The notes under the pieces are model-generated. The model made no database searches. It worked only from the letters and a program-made list of their open reading frames with translations, and was not told where the DNA came from. Source: Lachnospiraceae bacterium (GTDB lineage: Bacteria; Bacillota; Clostridia; Lachnospirales; Lachnospiraceae). From it: a stretch of 64,000 nucleotides of DNA. The first letter of the stretch is position 1. Every line of letters begins with the position of its first letter. The position numbers and the translations under genes were made by a program. Positions 19,384 through 28,422 of the stretch are shown here, piece after piece. The DNA lies in contig JAFRIW010000056.1 of the NCBI GenBank assembly GCA_017432565.1, forward strand, positions 1-64,000, in the 5' to 3' direction.

Positions 19384-20611
19384 GAAAAACAGGAAAAAAC
19401 GGGCCGTCCGGCTGGCGGCGGTCCTTGCGGCGGTCTGTGTCCTGTCATGGCTTTCTCCGGTGAAGGGGACAGCCGCAGGAGAAACTGATTCGCCGAAGCC
19501 TTTCAAAGCCGGGGAGACTGATACGCCGTCTGTGTTCGGCGAAGCCTTCCTGGAGGGCGAGGTCGAGAATAACGGCGGCTTTTTCGTGCGGGTCGGCGAT
19601 ACGGTCTATTTCCGCGAATACGGACAGGATGTACTGCCCGAAACCGCGCTGTTTGGTGAGTTCATCACGACCGCGGGGACGCCCGGCACATCGAAGATGA
19701 TTGCTTTTGATCCGGAGACGGGAGCCTCCCGGACGGCCTTTGAGGATGAGGGCTACGGGCGGATCTATGCTGCGGCAAACGGCTTCTGGCTGACGCAGCG
19801 GGAAGAGGACGGCGGCATGGACGACGCAGTTTATGTCAGCCCGGACGGGACGCAGCGCAGAGTCTATCCCGCGGAGCGCCCTGTCGGCGTCTCGGAGGAC
19901 GGCTCGGTGGTCGCGCTGGAGGCTTTTCCGGAGAAGGGAGGACCGGACCTGATCGCGCGCATCGGCGGAGAGGAGACTGTGAGGGCGTACCCGGAGGAGT
20001 CGGAATCTCTTGTGTTCTGCGGGGTCAGCGGGAAAGAGATCATCTTCCTTGCCAATAATTATGAAAAGAAGACTTCGGACCTGTATTCCATGAACGCTGT
20101 CAACGCGCGCCTCACGCACCTGGGGAAGGTCAGCATTCCGTACGAAGAAGAAAACGCATTTTTCGGGAGCTATCCGGAACCGAAGGGCTTTCAGATGATC
20201 CGGAAAGGTGTGGTGGTGACCTTTGGCTGGTACGAGGGAACCGGACACTTTCTTTATCAGAGCGCGTCCTTCAGGGCCGTGCCCGGAGAGGAAAACAGCC
20301 TTAAGCTGACGGCTGAGAATGTCCTGGACGAAGAGCCTGAGAAAGAGAAATTCAGCGTTTTTTACAAGGACACCGACTACAATAAGGACCCGCATCGGAT
20401 TATCCAGACGGCGGAATATATCGGCGATACGGCATATGTGATCACAGCCCTCGCCGGGCGCGCGCCGGAGGACGACATCGGCTGGCGGGAGGCTTTTCAC
20501 TGCACCGAGATGGACTGGGACCGGATCGAGCGGCCTGATTTTGCCGGAAAAGGGCAAAATAAGGCTTCCGGCAAGGTGGAGCCGATCACGAAGGTGATCT
20601 TTTCCGAATAA
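19373..20611 (+). CDS. Secreted protein of unknown function, beta-propeller-like composition
   Basis: 412 residues with a basic N-terminus and signal peptide (RKKRAVRLAAVLAAVCVLSW). The mature part has repeated short strand patterns such as YVSPDGTQRRVYP, which hint at a WD/TolB-like propeller, but I cannot assign a family. The start is ambiguous: ATG codons at 19343, 19349 and 19373 all lie inside the 3' end of the upstream gene. I chose 19373 because it starts at the signal peptide. Translational coupling to the upstream secreted protein is likely. Confidence 0.6.
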   Translation: MRAEKNRKKRAVRLAAVLAAVCVLSWLSPVKGTAAGETDSPKPFKAGETDTPSVFGEAFLEGEVENNGGFFVRVGDTVYFREYGQDVLPETALFGEFITTAGTPGTSKMIAFDPETGASRTAFEDEGYGRIYAAANGFWLTQREEDGGMDDAVYVSPDGTQRRVYPAERPVGVSEDGSVVALEAFPEKGGPDLIARIGGEETVRAYPEESESLVFCGVSGKEIIFLANNYEKKTSDLYSMNAVNARLTHLGKVSIPYEEENAFFGSYPEPKGFQMIRKGVVVTFGWYEGTGHFLYQSASFRAVPGEENSLKLTAENVLDEEPEKEKFSVFYKDTDYNKDPHRIIQTAEYIGDTAYVITALAGRAPEDDIGWREAFHCTEMDWDRIERPDFAGKGQNKASGKVEPITKVIFSE

Positions 20612-20656
20612 TCAGGAAAACATTGAAAGGTATCACTATTTGAACAGGGAGGAGGC

Positions 20657-23161
20657 ATGGGAATGAAAAAGAATCTGAACCGGAACAGGCGGATGCGCCG
20701 TATGACTGCTATTCTGATGCTTTTTGCTTTGCTCGCGGCGTCGCCGGCCATGCACGCAGCGGCGGCACCGGCCACAGAGGAAACGGAGGAAGCGGCACAG
20801 GAGCGCGCGCTGACGGCGGAAGAACTCGATGAGCTCAATGAATCTCTGAATCCGGACGAAAACGGATTCTTCGCCTCCGTCTACAGCCGGCCTGAGGAGA
20901 TCGACTGGACTCAGGTGTTCTATTCCGGTGCCGGCATCAGGGCTGAAATGACTGATGAGCAGGTCAGTGAGTACGAAGACAGAAACGGTCCCGCGGTCGC
21001 CGGACTGTTCGCCGTCCGCAAAGAAGATGTGGAGCGCTTCGTAAAGGAAAAAACCGGCACGGATTATGCCGAAGCCCTGAACGGTCTCTACGGAAACTGG
21101 GATGAGATCGACGACCTGTATGTTCTGCAGCACGGCGACACAAATTACCGGCCCGTGGAATTCTTCGAGGGCACGGTATCGGAAGAGAACATCTATCATC
21201 TGCACTATATCGGCTCGGATCCCGGCTCTTATCTGCCGGAGGAGGAAATGATCCTGACCGCGCGGATTGAAGACGGGGAATGGACTTATATCTCCAATCT
21301 GAAGGCAAACGTACCGGCGCCGCTGCCGCTGCTGACCATTGACTTCTATGAGGATGAGGAGAGCGCACCGGAGCTTTCACCCGCTTACGAGATCGAGATT
21401 GAGCAGAAACCTTCGGATGAGCCCTTCAGCTGGTATTACGCCGTCATCACCGCGCAGACAGATGCCGTGAAGGTTGAGCTGACCCGCGCGGAAGACGACA
21501 CGACGCTGGAAGAAATCCTGATGCAGGAAGGTTATTACAGACCGGACGAAAGTCTTGCCGATTTCACACTGGATGAGGGTGAGTGTGCCGTGGTCAACGT
21601 CAACATGCCCTGGCATCCCGTCATCCGGATCAGTGCTTCCTGCGGCTCTTATTACGGAGATTATCTGTTCGGAAGCGACAACTGGAAACATCTGGAGGAT
21701 GAAAACGGCATTCCGCTGCAGCGCGTCATCACAGGGCATGATATCAGCGCGGAGGACAGAGGACCGTACTACAGAGATGAGACCGGACTGGCCCGGTTCC
21801 TGGAGGGAGACTGGCTTTACGAGGATGAGTCGACGGGTGAGGTCCTGGCGGCGATGCGGATCCGGGATTACCGTATGGCGGATCTGCTGATCTTCGAAGA
21901 CAACGCGGAGATCGCTTTTGACTACGGACATCTTCTGACGCCTGAGACAGGAGCACCCGACCTGATCAGCATCTCCTCCTATGACGAACACACGCTTGAA
22001 AGGCTTCCCGCCGGAATCGGCACAGGAGATTCTCTCGGAGATTATCTGATCGCAGCCCATCAGGAGGACGGTTTCCAGATCCTGGAGATGCTGCAGGTGA
22101 ACAACGGCTACGGTGCGCTCGGAACCCTGCTCGGCACAGATGAAGACGAGGTGCTGTTCAGCTTCTACCGCTATGAAGGCGCGTACAGCTGGAAGGAGGC
22201 CTATAAGAACCTGCTCGCGGATTGCCGGATCGAGACAGTTTTTGCCGAGGATGAAGAGGACTACAGCAATCTGTTTTACAGATGGTTCCTGTATGACATC
22301 GACAAAAACGGCATTCCGGAACTGATTATCCAGCATGGAAGCTGTGAGGCGGATTATAACGCCGAACTCTACACCTTCCGGAACGGAAGCGTGCGCAGCA
22401 TCCGGACGGACACCGGCGAAGAGCGGATCGGAATGGGTCACACGGCGCTGTGGACCGTGCCGGAGAAGAACGGCATTCTGCACTGCTGGGGCCATATGGG
22501 CAGCAGTCAGATCTGTGAGTGGACACTGAAAGGAACAACACTGGTACAGGGCGAGGTTCTGGCGGAAGAGTATCTGATGGATATGCCGGATGGAAGTGAT
22601 CTGACCCGCCCGGACGAACTGGTGGGAAACGCCATCCCGCTCAGCTCCTTCGAGCCGGCCGAAACGCTGCCGATCGACTGGTATGAGCGCTGGGCCGACG
22701 TTTATGCGCAGGACGAAGAACCTGAGGAAACGGAGTGGGCACAGGAGCCCGCCTTCTACAGTGAACTGAAACAGAACGGGGACGCAGAGGTTCTTGTCTG
22801 CCCGATGGACAAATACATGAATCCGGGCGGGCGCATGGCCTATGCGGATCTTTTCAGGGAAGGCGTGCTGTATGAATACACCTCCGGCGACCTGAAGATC
22901 AGCTCGGAGCACTTCGCAGACATGAACGGCGACGGACGGACCGATGTGATCCTGTATCTGAAGGAGCAGGGTTCGCAGGATCCGATGTACCGCGTCATTC
23001 TGGCATGGCAGGACAATGAAGTCTATGCCTATTCCAGTTTCGGCGCCTATGACGAAAATCTTCTGGCGGACGGCACCATCCGGTATGAAGAAACGTATCT
23101 GAAGTGCGGAATGCGGGTGCTGTTCCTGAGGGATCAGAGCTTTGCTTATTACATTCCGTAA
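20657..23161 (+). CDS. Large secreted protein with FG-GAP-like calcium loops, function unknown
   Basis: 834 residues with a signal peptide (RMRRMTAILMLFALLAASP, then Ala-rich). Two loops, DIDKNGIPELII near 545 and DMNGDGRTDVILYL near 755, look like FG-GAP/VCBS-type calcium-binding turns, also present in the first protein of this run. No catalytic motif is evident. GGGAGGAGGC precedes the ATG. The three genes from 17,701 to here probably form one transcript encoding envelope or extracellular proteins. Confidence 0.65.
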   Translation: MGMKKNLNRNRRMRRMTAILMLFALLAASPAMHAAAAPATEETEEAAQERALTAEELDELNESLNPDENGFFASVYSRPEEIDWTQVFYSGAGIRAEMTDEQVSEYEDRNGPAVAGLFAVRKEDVERFVKEKTGTDYAEALNGLYGNWDEIDDLYVLQHGDTNYRPVEFFEGTVSEENIYHLHYIGSDPGSYLPEEEMILTARIEDGEWTYISNLKANVPAPLPLLTIDFYEDEESAPELSPAYEIEIEQKPSDEPFSWYYAVITAQTDAVKVELTRAEDDTTLEEILMQEGYYRPDESLADFTLDEGECAVVNVNMPWHPVIRISASCGSYYGDYLFGSDNWKHLEDENGIPLQRVITGHDISAEDRGPYYRDETGLARFLEGDWLYEDESTGEVLAAMRIRDYRMADLLIFEDNAEIAFDYGHLLTPETGAPDLISISSYDEHTLERLPAGIGTGDSLGDYLIAAHQEDGFQILEMLQVNNGYGALGTLLGTDEDEVLFSFYRYEGAYSWKEAYKNLLADCRIETVFAEDEEDYSNLFYRWFLYDIDKNGIPELIIQHGSCEADYNAELYTFRNGSVRSIRTDTGEERIGMGHTALWTVPEKNGILHCWGHMGSSQICEWTLKGTTLVQGEVLAEEYLMDMPDGSDLTRPDELVGNAIPLSSFEPAETLPIDWYERWADVYAQDEEPEETEWAQEPAFYSELKQNGDAEVLVCPMDKYMNPGGRMAYADLFREGVLYEYTSGDLKISSEHFADMNGDGRTDVILYLKEQGSQDPMYRVILAWQDNEVYAYSSFGAYDENLLADGTIRYEETYLKCGMRVLFLRDQSFAYYIP

Positions 23162-23209
23162 CAGAGCATTGTTTTGACAGGCAAAATATGTTAGAATCGC
23201 CTTTGATAA

Positions 23210-23227
23210 TTGTATACAAGTGTACAA
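23210..23227 (+). promoter_or_regulatory. Palindromic operator-like site (TTGTATACAA GTGTACAA)
   Basis: A perfect 10-bp palindrome TTGTATACAA is followed directly by GTGTACAA, 25 bases before the aminotransferase ATG. Palindromes of this kind are typical of GntR-family operators. A TTGACA at 23174-23179 lies upstream, but the spacing to the candidate -10 sequences (12 or 25 bases) is poor, so the promoter itself is unresolved. No GntR gene is adjacent. Confidence 0.4.
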
Positions 23228-23251
23228 AAACGATTCAAAGGAGTGAGACAT

Positions 23252-24550
23252 ATGAAACCCTATGCCGAGATGAGCCGTGAGGAGCTGCAGCAGGAGCTCG
23301 CGGAACTGAAGAAAGAGTATCAGAAATATCAGCATTTGGAACTGCATCTGGATATGTCCCGCGGCAAACCCTGCCGGGAACAGCTGGACCTCTCGATGGG
23401 CATGATGGATGCGCTGTATTCCGGTGCCGACCTGACCTGTGAAGACGGAACGGACTGCCGTAATTACGGCGTGCTGGACGGAATTCACGAGGCGAAGGTT
23501 CTGCTGGGCGACATGATGGAGAATCACCCGGATAACATCATTATCTACGGTAATTCCTCCCTGAATATCATGTACGACACCGTCGCGCGCGCCATGACGC
23601 ACGGCATCATGGGCGGCGTGCCGTGGTGCAAACAGGACAAAATCAGGTTCCTGTGCCCGGTCCCCGGCTATGACAGGCATTTCGCGATTACGGAGTACTT
23701 CGGAATCGATATGATCCCGGTCCCGATGTCTCCGACCGGGCCGGATATGGACCTGGTCGAAAAGCTGGTCTCGGAGGACGAGACCATCAAGGGTATCTGG
23801 TGCACCCCGAAGTATTCGAATCCGCAGGGTTATTCGTACTCGAATGAGACAGTCAGACGCTTTGCGCGGCTGAAGCCGGCGGCCAAGGACTTCCGTATTT
23901 TCTGGGACAACGCGTACGGTATTCATCATCTGTACGATGTGAACCAGGACTACCTGATCGAGATCCTCGCGGAATGCAAGCGGGCAGGCAATCCGGACCT
24001 GGTCTACAAATTTGCTTCGACCTCCAAGATCACCTTCCCGGGAAGCGGAATCGCAGCGCTTGCGACGTCCGAGAACAACCTGGTGGACATCAAAAAACAG
24101 CTTAAAATCCAGACGATCGGTCACGATAAGGTGAATCAGCTGCGGCATGTTCGCTTCTTCGGCGATATCTGCGGCATGGTAGAGCACATGAGGAAGCACG
24201 CGGACATCATCCGGCCGAAGTTCGAGGCGGTGGAAGAGATTTTTGATAAGAACCTGAGCGGTCTGGAGATCGGTACCTGGACCAAGCCGAACGGCGGATA
24301 CTTCATCAGCTTCGATGCACTGCCGGGCTGTGCGAAGGAGATCGTGGCAAATGCCCAGAAGGCGGGTGTCAAGCTGACCGGTGCAGGCGCAACATGGCCG
24401 TACGGCAAAGATCCGCAGGACTCGAATATCCGGATTGCGCCGACTTATCCGCCGCTGGAGGATCTGAAGATCGCGGCGGAGCTGTTTACGCTGTGTGTGC
24501 GGATTGTCAGCATCAAAAAGATTCTGAAGGAAAAGAGTGCGGAAGCATAA
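23252..24550 (+). CDS. PLP-dependent aspartate aminotransferase (Asp_aminotransf/PF12897-type)
   Basis: 432 residues, a fold-type I aminotransferase. It has the unusual N-terminal helix region and the LHLDMSRGKPCREQLDLS block of the PF12897 group, the cofactor-contact WCTPKYSNPQGY, FWDNAYGIHHLY, and the PLP lysine in STSKITFPGSG. Members of the group act on aspartate and 2-oxoglutarate. The ATG at 23252 follows AAAGGAGTGAGACAT; the longer in-frame start lacks a ribosome site and would overlap the palindromic site. Confidence 0.87.
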   Translation: MKPYAEMSREELQQELAELKKEYQKYQHLELHLDMSRGKPCREQLDLSMGMMDALYSGADLTCEDGTDCRNYGVLDGIHEAKVLLGDMMENHPDNIIIYGNSSLNIMYDTVARAMTHGIMGGVPWCKQDKIRFLCPVPGYDRHFAITEYFGIDMIPVPMSPTGPDMDLVEKLVSEDETIKGIWCTPKYSNPQGYSYSNETVRRFARLKPAAKDFRIFWDNAYGIHHLYDVNQDYLIEILAECKRAGNPDLVYKFASTSKITFPGSGIAALATSENNLVDIKKQLKIQTIGHDKVNQLRHVRFFGDICGMVEHMRKHADIIRPKFEAVEEIFDKNLSGLEIGTWTKPNGGYFISFDALPGCAKEIVANAQKAGVKLTGAGATWPYGKDPQDSNIRIAPTYPPLEDLKIAAELFTLCVRIVSIKKILKEKSAEA

Positions 24551-24586
24551 GTTTTTATGACTTACGGGTCAGAAAGGAGCAGTATC

Positions 24587-25336
24587 ATGTTTTGTACCAG
24601 TTGCGGAAGTGAAGTTGCAGAGGGGCTGAAATTCTGTACAAACTGCGGCGCACCGATCGTTCCGGTGTCTCAGGCACCTGATCTGAATGAGGCGGCTGCG
24701 GCGATGGAAAATGCAGCACAGCAGAGCGCGGCCCAGGCAGCGGCACAGGCAGCGGATCCGTTTGAGCAGGTGATCCAGGAAGCACCGAAGGCACCGGATT
24801 ATAATCCGTTTGAGCCCCACAGCTCCCACCAGAATAACGCAGATGTGATTCCGCCGGTCGTACCGGCAGCGCCCCAGCAGGATACATACAATCAGCAGAA
24901 TACATACAATCAGCAGGATACGTTCAATCAGCAGAGCGACGCCGGCTCACAGAATGCTTACAGTCAGCAGAACACCTACACCCAGCAGAACGCCTACACC
25001 TATGATACGGATGCGGATTATGTGCAGGATGCTTCCAAGATGAAGACCAAAACAGCACTGATCATCGCTTATCTGCTCGGACCGATCGGCTGGCTGATTG
25101 CCTGGTTTACGGGCGACCGGAATGACCCGCTGCTTCGTTTCCACATGAATCAGCTGCTGGTGCTGCAGATTCTCAATATTATCCTGAGACTTTTTGATGA
25201 TGCGGATGCATTGGCTATGGTCGTTGTGCTCATCAGCATCTTCCTTATCGTCTGCTGGGTCATCGGTTTCATCGGCGCCATCAAGGGTCAGAAAAAGGCG
25301 ATGCCGCTGCTTTCTGAGCTCAAGATTATCAAGTAA
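24587..25336 (+). CDS. Zinc-ribbon membrane protein (DUF4870-like) with a Gln/Asn-rich repeat linker
   Basis: 249 residues. The N-terminal double zinc ribbon is MFCTSCGSEVAEG then KFCTNCGAPI. The middle is low complexity, with about six copies of a six-residue (N/D)TYNQQ-type unit at about 95-145. The C-terminus has a KTALIIAYLLGPIGWLIAWF motif and two more membrane helices resembling DUF4870. It is probably a membrane adaptor; the function is unknown. AAAGGAGCAGTATC precedes the ATG at 24587. Confidence 0.75.
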   Translation: MFCTSCGSEVAEGLKFCTNCGAPIVPVSQAPDLNEAAAAMENAAQQSAAQAAAQAADPFEQVIQEAPKAPDYNPFEPHSSHQNNADVIPPVVPAAPQQDTYNQQNTYNQQDTFNQQSDAGSQNAYSQQNTYTQQNAYTYDTDADYVQDASKMKTKTALIIAYLLGPIGWLIAWFTGDRNDPLLRFHMNQLLVLQILNIILRLFDDADALAMVVVLISIFLIVCWVIGFIGAIKGQKKAMPLLSELKIIK

Positions 25337-25375
25337 GATATTTCTGCCGCAGAGCAGGAAAGGATTGTCAGTTTT

Positions 25376-27199
25376 ATGAGTGAAACATCAGGCGCTCAGC
25401 AGAATATACGGAATTTCTGCATCGTGGCGCATATTGATCACGGGAAGTCCACGCTGGCGGACCGGATGATTGAACAGACCGGCCTTCTGACCAGCCGTGA
25501 GATGCAGGATCAGATCCTGGACAATATGGACCTGGAGCGGGAACGCGGAATTACAATCAAGTCGCAGGCCGTGCGTCTGATTTACCGGGCGAAAGACGGG
25601 CAGGAGTATATCTTCAACCTGATCGACACCCCCGGACATGTTGATTTCAACTATGAAGTGAGCCGGTCCCTGGCCGCGTGCGACGGAGCCATTCTGGTCG
25701 TGGATGCGACTCAGGGAATCCAGGCCCAGACACTGGCCAATGTCTATCTGGCTCTGGAACATGACCTGGATGTCTTCCCGGTCATCAATAAGATCGATCT
25801 GCCCAGCGCCATGCCGGAAGAGGTGAAGCAGGAGATCGAGGACGTCATCGGCATTGAGGCGATGGACGCGCCGCTGATCTCCGCCAAGCAGGGGATCGGC
25901 ATTGAAGATGTCCTGGAGGCGGTCGTCGCAAAGCTTCCCGCGCCGGACGGAGATCCGGAGGCACCGTTAAAAGCGCTGATCTTTGATTCACTGTATGATT
26001 CCTACAAGGGCGTCATTGTCTTCCTGCGGGTCCGCGACGGCAGACTCCGGAAGGGCATGAAGGTCAGAATGATGGCCAGCGGCGCCGAGGCCGAGGTGGT
26101 TGAAGTAGGCTACTTCGGACCGGGACGTTTTATCCCCTGCGATGAGCTCGCCGCAGGTGCGGTCGGGTATTTCACCGCTTCGATCAAGAACATCCGCGAC
26201 GCGCGGGTCGGCGATACGGTGACGGAGAAAAACCGCCCCTGCACAGAACCCCTGCCGGGCTACAAGAAAGCTCAGCCGATGGTTTACTGCGGCCTGTATC
26301 CCTCAGATTCAGCCCGCTATCCGGACTTAAAGGATGCACTGGAAAAGCTGCAGCTCAACGACGCTGCGCTTTCTTTTGAGCCGGAGACCTCTCTGGCACT
26401 GGGCTTCGGCTTCCGCTGCGGCTTCCTCGGACTTCTGCATATGGAAGTCGTGCTGGAACGGCTGGAACGTGAATACGATCTGGACCTGATCTCCACAGCA
26501 CCTGGCGTCATTTACAAAATCTACAAGACAGACGGCACGATGGTGGAGCTGACCAATCCCTCCAATCTGCCCGATCCCTCTCAGATCGAGCGCATGGAGG
26601 AACCGATCGTGAACGCCGAGATCATGGTCACGACCGATTACATCGGCCCGATCATGCAGCTGTGCCAGGAGCGCAGAGGCCGCTACCTGTCCACTGACTA
26701 TATCGAGAAGACACGGGCAGTGCTCAAGTACGAACTTCCTCTGAATGAGATTATTTATGATTTCTTCGATGCACTGAAAAGCCGGTCCAGAGGCTATGCG
26801 TCCTTCGACTATGAGCTGAAGGCGTACGAACCCTCCACCCTGGTCAAAATGGACATTCTTGTCAACAAGGAGCCGGTGGATGCGCTGTCGTTCATCGTGC
26901 ACGCGGACGGCGCCTACGAGCGCGGCCGCAAAATGTGCGAGAAGCTCAAGGACGAGATTCCGAGACAGTTGTTCGACGTCCCGATTCAGGCGGCCGTCGG
27001 CGGACGGATTATCGCCAGGGAAACCGTGAAGGCCATGCGCAAGGACGTTCTGGCCAAGTGCTACGGCGGCGATATTTCGAGAAAGAAGAAGCTGCTCGAG
27101 AAACAGAAGGAAGGCAAGAAACGGATGCAGATCGTCGGAAACGTTGAAATTCCGAAGGAAGCATTCATGAACGTGCTGAAGCTGGACAGCGGAGACTGA
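25376..27199 (+). CDS. lepA: Elongation factor 4 (LepA), ribosome-associated GTPase
   Basis: 607 residues, the usual LepA length. The G1 motif [14 protein letters not shown] is near 18, G2/G3 RGITIKSQ and DTPGHVDF follow, and NKIDLPSA is G4. The LepA-specific C-terminal domain ends in [17 protein letters not shown]. It acts on translating or initiating ribosomes. The stop codon overlaps the hemW start (TGATG), a common lepA-hemW operon in bacteria. Confidence 0.97.
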   Translation: MSETSGAQQNIRNFCIVAHIDHGKSTLADRMIEQTGLLTSREMQDQILDNMDLERERGITIKSQAVRLIYRAKDGQEYIFNLIDTPGHVDFNYEVSRSLAACDGAILVVDATQGIQAQTLANVYLALEHDLDVFPVINKIDLPSAMPEEVKQEIEDVIGIEAMDAPLISAKQGIGIEDVLEAVVAKLPAPDGDPEAPLKALIFDSLYDSYKGVIVFLRVRDGRLRKGMKVRMMASGAEAEVVEVGYFGPGRFIPCDELAAGAVGYFTASIKNIRDARVGDTVTEKNRPCTEPLPGYKKAQPMVYCGLYPSDSARYPDLKDALEKLQLNDAALSFEPETSLALGFGFRCGFLGLLHMEVVLERLEREYDLDLISTAPGVIYKIYKTDGTMVELTNPSNLPDPSQIERMEEPIVNAEIMVTTDYIGPIMQLCQERRGRYLSTDYIEKTRAVLKYELPLNEIIYDFFDALKSRSRGYASFDYELKAYEPSTLVKMDILVNKEPVDALSFIVHADGAYERGRKMCEKLKDEIPRQLFDVPIQAAVGGRIIARETVKAMRKDVLAKCYGGDISRKKKLLEKQKEGKKRMQIVGNVEIPKEAFMNVLKLDSGD

Positions 27200-28395
27200 T
27201 GCAGGATTTATCCATTTATATTCACATCCCGTTCTGTGTCAGGAAGTGCGCTTACTGCGACTTTCTTTCCTCGCCGCAGGACGAAGAGACAAGGGAAAAA
27301 TATGTGTGTGCGCTTGTGCGGAGCATCCGCGCAGGCGCCCCTTTTTGTGCTCCGGTTGAGCAAAATCAGGCCCATGAAGATTCCTGCAGTGCGGAGAAAT
27401 GCAGAGCGGAGGATCGCCTGGTCCGGACCATCTATCTGGGCGGCGGGACCGCCTCGCTCCTTACGCCGGGGCAGATTCTGCGGATTCTGGAGGCGGTTTT
27501 TGATACATTCCGGGTGGATCCGGATGCGGAAATAACGCTCGAGTGCAATCCCGGAACCGCTTCGCCGGAAAATCTGCTCGCCTTCAGACGGTGCGATGTG
27601 AACCGCCTCTCCGTCGGTGTTCAGTCCATGAATGACCGGGAACTGGCCATGCTGGGGCGGATCCACACGGCGCAGGACGCTGTCCGCACAGTTCGGGCGG
27701 CCCGGGGAGCCGGCTTTGAAAACTTAAGTCTGGATCTGATGAGCGCACTGCCGGGGCAGGATTTTGAGACATTCCGGGCATCCCTGCACGGCATTATGCA
27801 GATGGAACCGGAACATCTTTCGGTCTACAGTCTCATCCTTGAAGAGGGGACGCCGCTGGCTGAGCGGGCCCTGAAAGGGACGCTTCCTGAAATTCCGGGT
27901 GACGAAGAAGACAGAAGGATGTATTATTATACGCGGGAATATCTTGAACGGTTCGGGCTGGAGCAGTATGAAATCTCCAATTATGCCCTGCCGGGAAGAC
28001 AGAGCAGTCACAATGTCGGATACTGGACAGGACGTGAATATCTCGGCTTCGGCCTCGGAGCGGCGTCCTGGTATGCCGGAAGACGTTTTCATGTGACCCG
28101 CAGTCTGCAGCAGTTTATCGAGGATCCCTGTCATGAGAAGAACCTGGAGGAGATCTCCGTTTTGTCCCTGCGGGAACAGATGGAGGAATTTATGTTCCTG
28201 GGACTTCGCATGACGCAGGGTGTATCCGGAAAAGACTTTCTGCAGCGGTTCGGACAGGAGATGGACGAAGTCTACCGGGATCCGATCAGGCGCTTTACGG
28301 ACGCGGGACTGCTCGTCAGAGAAGAAGACCGGATCCGGCTGACCTTCCGGGGACTGGATCTGGCAAATACGGTGATGGCAGAATTTCTGCTGTAA
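27199..28395 (+). CDS. hemW: HemW, radical-SAM heme chaperone (HemN-like)
   Basis: 398 residues starting IYIHIPFCVRKCAYCDF, the CxxxCxxC radical-SAM motif with the HemW-type extra residue pattern. It also has YLGGGTASLL, ECNPGTAS, RLSVGVQSMND and the C-terminal wing. HemW proteins hold heme and lack coproporphyrinogen oxidase activity, so the older name is misleading. A short insertion of about 25 residues near residue 60 (Cys- and Glu-rich) is longer than in most relatives. It overlaps lepA by one base. Confidence 0.93.
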   Translation: MQDLSIYIHIPFCVRKCAYCDFLSSPQDEETREKYVCALVRSIRAGAPFCAPVEQNQAHEDSCSAEKCRAEDRLVRTIYLGGGTASLLTPGQILRILEAVFDTFRVDPDAEITLECNPGTASPENLLAFRRCDVNRLSVGVQSMNDRELAMLGRIHTAQDAVRTVRAARGAGFENLSLDLMSALPGQDFETFRASLHGIMQMEPEHLSVYSLILEEGTPLAERALKGTLPEIPGDEEDRRMYYYTREYLERFGLEQYEISNYALPGRQSSHNVGYWTGREYLGFGLGAASWYAGRRFHVTRSLQQFIEDPCHEKNLEEISVLSLREQMEEFMFLGLRMTQGVSGKDFLQRFGQEMDEVYRDPIRRFTDAGLLVREEDRIRLTFRGLDLANTVMAEFLL

Positions 28396-28422
28396 TGTCC
28401 GTACAATCGGAAAGGAATCACC

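Noticed and set aside
21377..24199. Very long minus-strand open frame (940 codons)
   Set aside because: It runs antisense through a signal-peptide protein and an aminotransferase with clear motifs; its translation has no domain pattern. GC-rich codon bias opens such shadow frames.
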